Shown: piece after piece, positions 43,961 to 54,130 of the stretch
Layout of the letters: each line of letters begins with the position of its first letter
Position numbering within the stretch: position 1 is the first letter of the stretch
Assembly: GCA_031769625.1 (NCBI GenBank)
Contig: JAUIMM010000687.1
Span: 1-64,000 of the forward strand
Origin: Taudactylus pleione
Lineage: Eukaryota; Chordata; Amphibia; Anura; Myobatrachidae
DNA: 64,000 nt
Reading direction: 5' to 3'
Notes under the pieces: model-generated
The model's input: the letters and a program-made list of their open reading frames with translations, nothing else
Database searches by the model: none
Told to the model about the DNA's origin: nothing
Position numbers and translations under genes: made by a program

Positions 43961-46900
43961 ATGTCTATATCTATAATTTCCCAAAATGTAAGGGTATTTA
44001 AGTCCAATGCCAGGAGAGCCGCAATTTTGGAAGATATTAGGGCTAAAGGGGGGGATTTAATTTGTTTACAGGAGTGTGGCATATGTGAAGCTCCTAAACA
44101 AGATGAATGGCCACATGGTGCTGCAATATGGTCTGGTTCTGCATTAAATAGAAATGATGGCGTGGGGGTATTAGCCCAGAGTAGGGAGATTTCCTTTGAA
44201 TCCTATGTCATTATTGAGCAGGGTCGTTGCATTTTGGTTGATATTTGTTTTAGAGGGATTAAATTAAGGGTCATTAATGTTTATGCGCCAGTTAATTTGA
44301 TTGAGCGCAAAGAGTTGTTTGAAAAGATTGTATATTTTTTACCAGGTAAAACACCTGTTATTTTGATTGGTGACATGAATTGTATAATTGAGGTGCAGGG
44401 AAGGCAGAGCGTTTGTACGAGTAAGGTGGATGTGACTGGTAATATGTTAAAAAGAATGATTGTGGATTTTGATTTAGTGGATGCTGCAAGTGTGTGTACT
44501 GGTGGTAAGCCATTATTTACTTATAAGGCTGATAGAGGAATGATTGAGTCTCGTTTGGATTATGTTTTTGTTACTAAAGTTTTGAAGTGTGTTAGTTTTG
44601 TGCAAGTGAGTGTGTCTTACTCTGATCATGAGTGTCTGATATGTAAGGTAGAATGTAAGAATGGTGTGAGGCATGGGAAAGGTGTGTGGAAGCTGAATGT
44701 ACGGTTGCTTGAAGATGACCAAGTTAGAAAACATTTCTTTAAAAATTATGCTAAATGGCAGATGTGTAAAAGTGAGTTTGTGAATGTGCTTGATTGGTGG
44801 GAATGGGTGAAGATGAAAGTGGGTGTGTTTTTCAGAAGAAGTGGCCATATTGTGGCTCGGCGCAAGCGTAATAGGTATGAATGGTTGAATAAGAGATTGT
44901 GGTTTTTGTATAGGATGAGAGAAATGGGGCAAGAGGTTGCAGATGATATTAAGGCAGTGAGGTTTGAGGTGAATAAGATGTTGGAGGAGAGGGGTAGACA
45001 GATTATATATAGTGCGAAAGTTGAACATATGGAGAAGGATGAAAGATGTAGCAGGTTTTTTTTCAAAAAGATATGTGGAGGGTCTAAGGCTATGGATGTG
45101 GTATTGGATGATCGTGGTATGGAAGTGGGTGCGGAAGATGTTATGTTTGAGGTTGAGAAATTTTATAAGAAATTGTATGAATGGAAGGTGGGTGATGGAG
45201 ATATGCAGAGTGAGGTGTTGAGTGCTGTTAGTGAAAAAGTCAATATGGGTGATTGTGATTTATTATTGAATGATATGTCTGAGGATGAGGTGAAAGATGT
45301 ATTGAAGAGCATGGGGAGGAATAAATCTCCTGGTAAGGATGGTTTGCCTGTTGAATTTTATATGAGTATGTGGGATGTTGTGAAAGTTGATTTGGTTGAA
45401 GTCATGCGTTATATTTTTGTGAATGGCCAGATGAATGATTCTATGAAAGAAGGTGTGGTTGTTTTAATTCATAAAAAAGGTGATAGGCGGTGTTTGGCAA
45501 ATTGGAGGCCTATTACACTATTGAACTCCGATTATAAGTTGTTTGCAAAGCTGATAGCATGTCGTATGAGAGTGGTTATTAGTCAGGTGATTGGTGAGGA
45601 GCAGGTATGTGCGGTCCCAGGACGTCGTATGCATGATAATTTAATGTTGTTGCGTGATATGATAGGTGATTGTCTAGTAAGAAAGCAGAAGATGTATGTG
45701 ATGGCGCTTGATTTCGAAAAAGCATATGATAGAGTGTCTCATGTATTTATGTTTAATGTTCTGGTGCGGATGGGTTTTCCTGGGGAGTTTGTGAATAAGA
45801 TTAGATGTTTGTATGCAGGTGCTTGTAGTAGATTGTTGGTGAATGGGTATTTGAGTGAGCATGTTAGTATTGAGTCTGGGGTACGTCAGGGTTGTCCTTT
45901 GTCTCCTATTATGTTCATTTGTGTGCTTGAGCCTTTGTTATGTATGTTGCGTAGGGATAAGGTTGTTAGAGGTTTTTTGGTGCCTGGAAGTAATGGGAGA
46001 TGTGTGAAAACACTAGCTTATATGGATGATGTGGTTGTTGTGGGTGGAAGTAAGGTTACTTTGGACAGAGCAAAATTATTAATACAGTTGTTTTGTGGGG
46101 CATCTGCCTTTAAGGTTAATTGGGACAAGTCCAAAGTGAAAGGGTTTGGGGACAGTAGTGTGAGGGATAGTCAGATGGAGTGTGTGTCAGGTGGGATAAA
46201 GGTGTTAGGGGTTATTTTTGATGAGTGTCTGAATGGTAAGGAAAGTTGGGATGAAGTAGGGAGGAAAGTGGCTAAAAAGCTTAACTTTTGGAATTTAAGA
46301 AAATTGACTATGTTTGGGAAGGTTCTAATTATTAAAGCAGTGGTGTTACCTATGTTATTGCATATTGCAAATGTGTTTCCGCCAGGTTCCCGGGGTGTGA
46401 GGAAGATTAATAGAATGCTGTTTCTTTTCTTTTGGGGATGTAAGATGGAGCGTCTGAAACGTGAACATGTGATGAAAGAGTGGCAGAATGGAGGTATGAG
46501 GTTTCCAAATTTAGAAGTGTATTTTGGGTTGAATTATATTGCTCAAGTTTTGAGATTGATGGAGATTGATAGTAAGGCTGCTTATATGATGAAATATATG
46601 GCTGGTTGGATGATGTGTGGCTTGAAGTGGCGTGTCAGGGAAAATGCAGTGCCAATGGCGTTTAGAGTGTGTAATTGGTATAGTGTGATTGAAGTGTTTG
46701 TGAGGAAATTTGATTTATTAGGGGTGAGTGTGAAGGACTTCAGAGAAAGGAAGAATGTTATTAAAATGTTGAAGGGGCGTGAGGAGGTTTGTCTTATTGA
46801 TGGTTTGACTTCCACAGATAGTGTGAGAACATGGAAGATGATTAATGTGAGTGGTTTGAATAATAGACAGAGGGAGGTGGTATGGATGAAGCTTCATGGT

Positions 46901-47353
46901 GTGTTGTCTGTGAGACAAGTGCTGTTGAAAAGACATTTGGTTTTGTCAGAAGAGTGTCCACGGGAAGGGTGTAGAGGTTTTGAGAGTGTGATCCATTTGT
47001 TTTGGAATTGTTCATATGCACAGCGTGTGTGGAAGGATTTGGGTGGTTTGATAAAAGAGTTGTCTGGGATTCAGGTGATGTCATGGAAGGTGGCTATGTT
47101 TGGGCTGGGTGCGTGTGGTAGTGTGAATGAAAGGTTGCTGTGGCTAATTATGGTATGTGTTTCGGAAGTTTTGTGGGATGTTAGGAATATTTATGTGTTT
47201 AGACGAGATGATATTGATGCAAGGGAATGTATTCATATGATACTGGGGAAACTTTACACATGTTATATGTGGGATAAGCATGCTGGTGGGGGGGAGGATG
47301 CAGAGGGGTTGTGGAAACATAGGAAATGGAAAGAAATTGTTTGTTTAAGTTAG
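43961..47353 (+). CDS. LINE ORF2 polyprotein, copy 3: endonuclease and reverse transcriptase (1130 aa)
   Basis: Intact, with all motifs present: endonuclease GDMN 137-140 and SDH 221-223, reverse transcriptase D584 and YMDD 687-690, CCHC 999-1017. It agrees with copy 2 at the sites where copy 1 differs. With intact ORFs, complete ends and the longest tail, this is the strongest candidate for a mobile-competent copy in the window. It cuts and copies into the satellite target, as judged from where the copies sit. Confidence 0.95.
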   Translation: MSISIISQNVRVFKSNARRAAILEDIRAKGGDLICLQECGICEAPKQDEWPHGAAIWSGSALNRNDGVGVLAQSREISFESYVIIEQGRCILVDICFRGIKLRVINVYAPVNLIERKELFEKIVYFLPGKTPVILIGDMNCIIEVQGRQSVCTSKVDVTGNMLKRMIVDFDLVDAASVCTGGKPLFTYKADRGMIESRLDYVFVTKVLKCVSFVQVSVSYSDHECLICKVECKNGVRHGKGVWKLNVRLLEDDQVRKHFFKNYAKWQMCKSEFVNVLDWWEWVKMKVGVFFRRSGHIVARRKRNRYEWLNKRLWFLYRMREMGQEVADDIKAVRFEVNKMLEERGRQIIYSAKVEHMEKDERCSRFFFKKICGGSKAMDVVLDDRGMEVGAEDVMFEVEKFYKKLYEWKVGDGDMQSEVLSAVSEKVNMGDCDLLLNDMSEDEVKDVLKSMGRNKSPGKDGLPVEFYMSMWDVVKVDLVEVMRYIFVNGQMNDSMKEGVVVLIHKKGDRRCLANWRPITLLNSDYKLFAKLIACRMRVVISQVIGEEQVCAVPGRRMHDNLMLLRDMIGDCLVRKQKMYVMALDFEKAYDRVSHVFMFNVLVRMGFPGEFVNKIRCLYAGACSRLLVNGYLSEHVSIESGVRQGCPLSPIMFICVLEPLLCMLRRDKVVRGFLVPGSNGRCVKTLAYMDDVVVVGGSKVTLDRAKLLIQLFCGASAFKVNWDKSKVKGFGDSSVRDSQMECVSGGIKVLGVIFDECLNGKESWDEVGRKVAKKLNFWNLRKLTMFGKVLIIKAVVLPMLLHIANVFPPGSRGVRKINRMLFLFFWGCKMERLKREHVMKEWQNGGMRFPNLEVYFGLNYIAQVLRLMEIDSKAAYMMKYMAGWMMCGLKWRVRENAVPMAFRVCNWYSVIEVFVRKFDLLGVSVKDFRERKNVIKMLKGREEVCLIDGLTSTDSVRTWKMINVSGLNNRQREVVWMKLHGVLSVRQVLLKRHLVLSEECPREGCRGFESVIHLFWNCSYAQRVWKDLGGLIKELSGIQVMSWKVAMFGLGACGSVNERLLWLIMVCVSEVLWDVRNIYVFRRDDIDARECIHMILGKLYTCYMWDKHAGGGEDAEGLWKHRKWKEIVCLS

Positions 47354-47650
47354 CTGGGGTGGGAGGAGTGCTAGTGTTTTAGGGATGATTTTTTTGTAGT
47401 ATGTTTATAATTTGTTTAAGGGGTGGTGTTATTTCAGTGATAGTACTTATTGGTGTTTTTGTTATTAATAAGTTTTGTGGAAAGGATCTATGTCTTTGTT
47501 TGTTGTTTTTTTTCTGGTAAGTTAATATGATGTACAGTAATTGGAATTTTTCGTTTGGTGGATGAAACCTAATGATGAGTTGTTAGATACTTCAAACAGT
47601 GGCTGTATCCCTTTTGGGAATGGAGAAGTTATCTTACACCTGAACGGTTT

Positions 47651-47684
<34 letters not shown>
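47354..47684 (+). other. LINE copy 3 3' UTR with terminal module and A33 tail
   Basis: The 88-nt module (47564-47651, GAAACC to GGTTTC) is intact and directly followed by 33 A. No AATAAA is visible upstream of the tail, so 3' processing would need a non-canonical signal. Confidence 0.8.
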
Positions 47685-47686
<2 letters not shown>

Positions 47687-47687
47687 T
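47684..47687 (+). other. ATGT between head-to-tail LINE copies 3 and 4
   Basis: The only non-element bases between the tail of copy 3 and CATGTAGC of copy 4; the A may belong to the tail. It equals the last bases of the satellite flank before copy 3, as expected of a short target-site duplication. Confidence 0.75.
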
Positions 47688-47849
47688 CATGTAGCAGGAT
47701 GTGATCCTCGGCCATTTTGGCTAGGACCAGGTGTGGTGTAATTGCTGCATCTGGTCTGGTTGGAAGGAATCAGGGTCTCCTTGCTAGGGGATCCTGGGAC
47801 GTTGATTTGTGATTGCCTACTGCTGTTTGGAGTCCTTGAGGCTGCCAGG
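47688..47849 (+). promoter_or_regulatory. LINE 5' UTR with U2 snRNA-like head (copy 4)
   Basis: Same as copies 2 and 3; the U2-like segment is at 47707-47738. Here it abuts the A tail of copy 3 through ATGT. Confidence 0.6.
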
Positions 47850-49367
47850 ATGTCTGGATTGAAGAATACCATTCGCTTTAAATATGCTGAGGAGGTTACT
47901 GGTCAAAGAAGAACCCTGCGTACTTTATGGGACAGAATTTTGGTTGGTCTGGCTGGGGTAAGTAAGGAGGAGATTTACTGTATTCAAGAGTTTCCTTCAA
48001 CTGGGATTTATGATGTGACTTTTTGCCATCCTGAGAACTGCCTGAATGCATTTGAGAGGGTTAAAACCTTTGCAAAAGACCCTTTATTACATGGAATTGA
48101 GGTGTTGCCTTTATTTATGGGAGCAGAGAGGCCATTAACGGTGCACATGTACAACCCCTTTGTGGAGCCAGACATTATTAGAGCTTTTCTGTCCAGGTAT
48201 TGCTCTTCAGTTCGTGGAGGAATTCGCCTAGAAAATTATGTCGGCATATTTAACGGCAAGACTAAATTTTGGGTACGCTTGAGACTGGATCCCAGTGGCA
48301 TTGGTGGAGTTATGCACCCTCCTGGGAACTTTAATATTGGAGGAGCTAGAGGGTACTTGTTTTATCCTGACCAGCCTTTTTTTTGCAGGAGTTGCTTTAA
48401 GTATGGCCATACTAAGGAAAATTGCAGTGTGGGAAAATGTTGCAGAAACTGTGGTTTGCCTGGGCATGAAGCTGCAGAATGTCCTCAGGCACGAAAGTGT
48501 GACATATGTGGGGATACTGGTCATGTTATGAGGAGCTGCCCTAAAGGGCCTGAGGAAATGGCTAAGGATACGAGAAGGCTGCATGAACAGCTTAATGTAC
48601 CATCACATTCTGGGAGTGGAATAGTTAACAGGAGTGAGAGTAATGCTGAAACACCTGCTGTTAATGAGGCTGAGCTGCTGGAACAGGAGAGGCAGTTTAA
48701 GTTTAAAGTGGAGATGGTGGAAAGATATGGGTTTAAGACTGTGTGGGAGGCTGAGAAAGGCAATGTGCCTGCTTCAGTTGTTGGACAAGTTGTCTCCCCT
48801 GTTTCACAAGTCAGTTCCTCCCCTCCTGCTTTGAGTGGCACTGCTAACATAGCAGAGTTTCCAGACACCTCAGCAAGTCCTTCTGATAGCAATGCTACAG
48901 CATCCTTGCAATGTCATTGGAGTGAATCCGAATCTGATTTTGACACCGTGTCTGGTTGTGGAAGTAGTCCTGCAACTGTTAGGAGTTCAGACGATCTGGA
49001 TGGTTTTACCTCTGTAAATAGGAATCGTGGAGTAGCGACTGGTAGCGCTTTAAAGCGCCCACGGCTGGATGTGAAGGTTGCAGTAACTACAAGTAATCGT
49101 TTTGAAGGCCTGCCAGTAGAAGAGGGTGATATGGAGGTAGCCAGCCAGGAGATGGTGGTGATGGCTGGTCAGCCTGTCTCAGATACTGGCATGCAGTCTG
49201 CTGGGTGTTTGCCTGGCACAGTTGATGCTACAGTCCCTATGGAAGCTATTGATCAGCCTGCTCAGTGTATTCAGACTGAGGGTGGTGTGCAGGGGGATTC
49301 GCCTGCTCAGCCTTTTTTGAGCACTGGTGATGTTGAATCCTTTATTGATGTATGTAGTGGGAAATGA
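47850..49367 (+). CDS. LINE ORF1 protein, copy 4 (complete, 505 aa)
   Basis: Intact. It differs from copies 2 and 3 by one residue, Val to Met near base 49151 in the low-complexity C-terminal region. All three CCHC knuckles and the RRM-like region are unchanged. It could still make a functional RNA-binding protein although ORF2 of the same copy is broken. Confidence 0.92.
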   Translation: MSGLKNTIRFKYAEEVTGQRRTLRTLWDRILVGLAGVSKEEIYCIQEFPSTGIYDVTFCHPENCLNAFERVKTFAKDPLLHGIEVLPLFMGAERPLTVHMYNPFVEPDIIRAFLSRYCSSVRGGIRLENYVGIFNGKTKFWVRLRLDPSGIGGVMHPPGNFNIGGARGYLFYPDQPFFCRSCFKYGHTKENCSVGKCCRNCGLPGHEAAECPQARKCDICGDTGHVMRSCPKGPEEMAKDTRRLHEQLNVPSHSGSGIVNRSESNAETPAVNEAELLEQERQFKFKVEMVERYGFKTVWEAEKGNVPASVVGQVVSPVSQVSSSPPALSGTANIAEFPDTSASPSDSNATASLQCHWSESESDFDTVSGCGSSPATVRSSDDLDGFTSVNRNRGVATGSALKRPRLDVKVAVTTSNRFEGLPVEEGDMEVASQEMVVMAGQPVSDTGMQSAGCLPGTVDATVPMEAIDQPAQCIQTEGGVQGDSPAQPFLSTGDVESFIDVCSGK

Positions 49368-49424
49368 ATGTTGGCAATGTAGTCATGATGTAATGTGCTG
49401 CTTTCTTATAATTTGCCTGGCGCG

Positions 49425-52400
49425 ATGTCTATATCTATAATTTCCCAAAATGTAAGGGTATTTAAGTCCAATGCCAGGAGAGCCGCAATTTTGGAAGATA
49501 TTAGGGCTAAAGGGGGGGATTTAATTTGTTTACAGGAGTGTGGCATATGTGAAGCTCCTAAACAAGATGAATGGCCACATGGTGCTGCAATATGGTCTGG
49601 TTCTGCATTAAATAGAAATGATGGCGTGGGGGTATTAGCCCAGAGTAGGGAGATTTCCTTTGAATCCTATGTCATTATTGAGCAGGGTCGTTGCATTTTG
49701 GTTGATATTTGTTTTAGAGGGATTAAATTAAGGGTCATTAATGTTTATGCGCCAGTTAATTTGATTGAGCGCAAAGAGTTGTTTGAAAAGATTGTATATT
49801 TTTTACCAGGTAAAACACCTGTTATTTTGATTGGTGACATGAATTGTATAATTGAGGTGCAGGGAAGGCAGAGCGTTTGTACGAGTAAGGTGGATGTGAC
49901 TGGTAATATGTTAAAAAGAATGATTGTGGATTTTGATTTAGTGGATGCTGCAAGTGTGTGTACTGGTGGTAAGCCATTATTTACTTATAAGGCTGATAGA
50001 GGAATGATTGAGTCTCGTTTGGATTATGTTTTTGTTACTAAAGTTTTGAAGTGTGTTAGTTTTGTGCAAGTGAGTGTGTCTTACTCTGATCATGAGTGTC
50101 TGATATGTAAGGTAGAATGTAAGAATGGTGTGAGGCATGGGAAAGGTGTGTGGAAGCTGAATGTACGGTTGCTTGAAGATGACCAAGTTAGAAAACATTT
50201 CTTTAAAAATTATGCTAAATGGCAGATGTGTAAAAGTGAGTTTGTGAATGTGCTTGATTGGTGGGAATGGGTGAAGATGAAAGTGGGTGTGTTTTTCAGA
50301 AGAAGTGGCCATATTGTGGCTCGGCGCAAGCGTAATAGGTATGAATGGTTGAATAAGAGATTGTGGTTTTTGTATAGGATGAGAGAAATGGGGCAAGAGG
50401 TTGCAGATGATATTAAGGCAGTGAGGTTTGAGGTGAATAAGATGTTGGAGGAGAGGGGTAGACAGATTATATATAGTGCGAAAGTTGAACATATGGAGAA
50501 GGATGAAAGATGTAGCAGGTTTTTTTTCAAAAAGATATGTGGAGGGTCTAAGGCTATGGATGTGGTATTGGATGATCGTGGTATGGAAGTGGGTGCGGAA
50601 GATGTTATGTTTGAGGTTGAGAAATTTTATAAGAAATTGTATGAATGGAAGGTGGGTGATGGAGATATGCAGAGTGAGGTGTTGAGTGCTGTTAGTGAAA
50701 AAGTCAATGGGTGATTGTGATTTATTATTGAATGATATGTCTGAGGATGAGGTGAAAGATGTATTGAAGAGCATGGGGAGGAATAAATCTCCTGGTAAGG
50801 ATGGTTTGCCTGTTGAATTTTATATGAGTATGTGGGATGTTGTGAAAGTTGATTTGGTTGAAGTCATGCGTTATATTTTTGTGAATGGCCAGATGAATGA
50901 TTCTATGAAAGAAGGTGTGGTTGTTTTAATTCATAAAAAAGGTGATAGGCGGTGTTTGGCAAATTGGAGGCCTATTACACTATTGAACTCCGATTATAAG
51001 TTGTTTGCAAAGCTGATAGCATGTCGTATGAGAGTGGTTATTAGTCAGGTGATTGGTGAGGAGCAGGTATGTGCGGTCCCAGGACGTCGTATGCATGATA
51101 ATTTAATGTTGTTGCGTGATATGATAGGTGATTGTCTAGTAAGAAAGCAGAAGATGTATGTGATGGTGCTTGATTTCGAAAAAGCATATGATAGAGTGTC
51201 TCATGTATTTATGTTTAATGTTCTGGTGCGGATGGGTTTTCCTGGGGAGTTTGTGAATAAGATTAGATGTTTGTATGCAGGTGCTTGTAGTAGATTGTTG
51301 GTGAATGGGTATTTGAGTGAGCATGTTAGTATTGAGTCTGGGGTACGTCAGGGTTGTCCTTTGTCTCCTATTATGTTCATTTGTGTGCTTGAGCCTTTGT
51401 TATGTATGTTGCGTAGGGATAAGGTTGTTAGAGGTTTTTTGGTGCCTGGAAGTAATGGGAGATGTGTGAAAACACTAGCTTATATGGATGATGTGGTTGT
51501 TGTGGGTGGAAGTAAGGTTACTTTGGACAGAGCAAAATTATTAATACAGTTGTTTTGTGGGGCATCTGCCTTTAAGGTTAATTGGGACAAGTCCAAAGTG
51601 AAAGGGTTTGGGGACAGTAGTGTGAGGGATAGTCAGATGGAGTGTGTGTCAGGTGGGATAAAGGTGTTAGGGGTTATTTTTGATGAGTGTCTGAATGGTA
51701 AGGAAAGTTGGGATGAAGTAGGGAGGAAAGTGGCTAAAAAGCTTAACTTTTGGAATTTAAGAAAATTGACTATGTTTGGGAAGGTTCTAATTATTAAAGC
51801 AGTGGTGTTACCTATGTTATTGCATATTGCAAATGTGTTTCCGCCAGGTTCCCGGGGTGTGAGGAAGATTAATAGAATGCTGTTTCTTTTCTTTTGGGGA
51901 TGTAAGATGGAGCGTCTGAAACGTGAACATGTGATGAAAGAGTGGCAGAATGGAGGTATGAGGTTTCCAAATTTAGAAGTGTATTTTGGGTTGAATTATA
52001 TTGCTCAAGTTTTGAGATTGATGGAGATTGATAGTAAGGCTGCTTATATGATGAAATATATGGCTGGTTGGATGATGTGTGGCTTGAAGTGGCGTGTCAG
52101 GGAAAATGCAGTGCCAATGGCGTTTAGAGTGTGTAATTGGTATAGTGTGATTGAAGTGTTTGTGAGGAAATTTGATTTATTAGGGGTGAGTGTGAAGGAC
52201 TTCAGAGAAAGGAAGAATGTTATTAAAATGTTGAAGGGGCGTGAGGAGGTTTGTCTTATTGATGGTTTGACTTCCACAGATAGTGTGAGAACATGGAAGA
52301 TGATTAATGTGAGTGGTTTGAATAATAGACAGAGGGAGGTGGTATGGATGAAGCTTCATGGTGTGTTGTCTGTGAGACAAGTGCTGTTGAAAAGACATTT

Positions 52401-52815
52401 GGTTTTGTCAGAAGAGTGTCCACGGGAAGGGTGTAGAGGTTTTGAGAGTGTGATCCATTTGTTTTGGAATTGTTCATATGCACAGCGTGTGTGGAAGGAT
52501 TTGGGTGGTTTGATAAAAGAGTTGTCTGGGATTCAGGTGATGTCATGGAAGGTGGCTATGTTTGGGCTGGGTGCGTGTGGTAGTGTGAATGAAAGGTTGC
52601 TGTGGCTAATTATGGTATGTGTTTCGGAAGTTTTGTGGGATGTTAGGAATATTTATGTGTTTAGACGAGATGATATTGATGCAAGGGAATGTATTCATAT
52701 GATACTGGGGAAACTTTACACATGTTATATGTGGGATAAGCATGCTGGTGGGGGGGAGGATGCAGAGGGGTTGTGGAAACATAGGAAATGGAAAGAAATT
52801 GTTTGTTTAAGTTAG
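49425..52815 (+). pseudogene. LINE ORF2, copy 4, split by a 2-bp deletion
   Basis: Intact copies read GTCAATATGGGTGA; here it is GTCAATGGGTGA (50703-50714), so AT is missing. The first frame ends at TGA 50712-50714 after 429 codons, keeping the whole endonuclease region (GDMN, SDH) and the linker. The reverse transcriptase and CCHC region continue in another frame, from ATG 50707 to 52815 (702 codons) with YMDD intact. The ATG and the stop overlap within AATGGGTGA, so reinitiation might still yield the second part. An Ala to Val change lies two residues before the motif A Asp. Confidence 0.93.
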
Positions 52816-53124
52816 CTGGGGTGGGAGGAGTGCTAGTGTTTTAGGGATGATTTTTTTGTAGTATGTATATAATTTGTTTAAGGGGTGGTGTTATTTCAGT
52901 GATAGTACTTATTGGTGTTTTTGTTATTAATAAGTTTTGTGGAAAGGATCTATGTCTTTGTTTGTTGTTTTTTTTTTCTGGTAAGTTAATATGATGTACA
53001 GTAATTGGAATTTTTCTTTTGGTGGATGAAACCTAATGATGAGTTGTTAGATACTTCAAACAGTGGCTGTATCCCTTTTGGGAATGGAGAAGTTATCTTA
53101 CACCTGAACGGTTTCAAAATAAAA
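52816..53124 (+). other. LINE copy 4 3' UTR with terminal module and short A-rich tail
   Basis: The 88-nt module is intact (53028-53115). It is followed by AAAATAAAA in place of a long pure A tail. GTATGTATATAA replaces GTATGTTTATAA near 52862. Confidence 0.8.
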
Positions 53125-53467
53125 TGTAACAAAGTTGGAGTTTGTTCCCAAGCCTAGTGTTGGATGGGAGCCTGCAGACCCTTGTATTCTAAGGAGCCTT
53201 TTGGCGCCATGGATGTCAAAGATGGGCTTCATGGTTCTGACTTGATGGGGAGAAATGAGGCTCATGTGCCCAGTGCATTTTTGCTGTTTCTTGAATGATT
53301 GGAGCACTCCCCTAGGTCACTTCAGGCCTAACGGCATGATGCTGTACTGCTGCAGCCAATAGGTTTTGCTTGGTACTGTGGAAAAATCTACCATGATCCA
53401 ATACAGGGAAGCCTTAGTTCTAGACAGCGCTGTAGTGCATAACCACAACCTCAAGAACATCACGGGT

Positions 53468-53469
<2 letters not shown>

Positions 53470-53524
<55 letters not shown>
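53470..53524 (+). repeat. Expanded (TA)n microsatellite in U13
   Basis: A pure TA run of 55 bp, without the TTTATATA interruption of the other units. Confidence 0.9.
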
Positions 53525-53528
<4 letters not shown>

Positions 53529-53895
53529 TTTTTTTTTATTATTATTGTTTTTTACAGAAGCCATAGAAGGATGCTCCAATCACCCAGGAGAGTGTAAAAG
53601 CATGCTGTGCAAATAAGCACCATTTCTCTTTAACCCACAAAAGCCAAAGACCCATCATCACAGAGCACCAGGGTACACCTTAGATTCAGGGTCTTCAGGC
53701 TCTCTTATGTCTCAAAGCTTGGGGGCTGCGCTTCTGATTTGGTACTTATCAGACACAAGCAGCTACCTCACATAGAGAGACATTGATAATTGCTGATGAA
53801 CACAATGGGTAGTTTAAATCATATACTATTACAATTAGGGAGAGCTATTTTTAAATAAAAAATAAATACATGTATATATTTATTAGAATTTCCAG

Positions 53896-54130
53896 TACTT
53901 ATCATATGCTAATTACCAGTAATTCAATGCTTAAATGTTAACTAAGCAGATAGATAGCGCACACATTACTTCATTTATAAGCATAAAGTTTAGCTGCAAA
54001 GTATTTTGCATATATACAAATTATGTTGCAGCTGGTACATTTTAAGTGTAAATGAAGTAATATTTGCACTGTTTGCCCACTTAGTTGACTTTAAAAGATT
54101 AAATATATGATGCTTAGCATATGGTAAGTA
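53896..54130. mobile_element. MITE-like palindrome in U13
   Basis: Same 235-bp foldback as in the other units. Confidence 0.7.

Larger units (their letters stand above)
42224..47684 (+). mobile_element. Tx1-like LINE copy 3, complete and intact
   Basis: The best full-length copy: 5' UTR, intact ORF1 and ORF2, full 3' UTR with terminal module, and 33 pure A. Left flank is satellite TTTTGTATGT; right of the tail is only ATGT (47684-47687) and then the 5' end of copy 4. The ATGT regained between the two copies is what insertion into the 5' junction of a resident copy 4 would leave. One 3' UTR change (TTCGTTTGG near 47551) separates it from copies 1, 2 and 4. Confidence 0.95.
47688..53124 (+). 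mobile_element. Tx1-like LINE copy 4, ORF2 frameshifted
   Basis: Full-length element with complete 5' UTR and ORF1. ORF2 is broken by a 2-bp deletion. The tail is only AAAATAAAA (53116-53124), and the satellite resumes at (A)TGTAACAAAG, the second ATGT of the target, with 1-2 bp missing. Probably inserted before copy 3. Val replaces Met-neighbour Ala at the residue equivalent to 582, and ORF1 has EMVV for EVVV. Confidence 0.95.
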
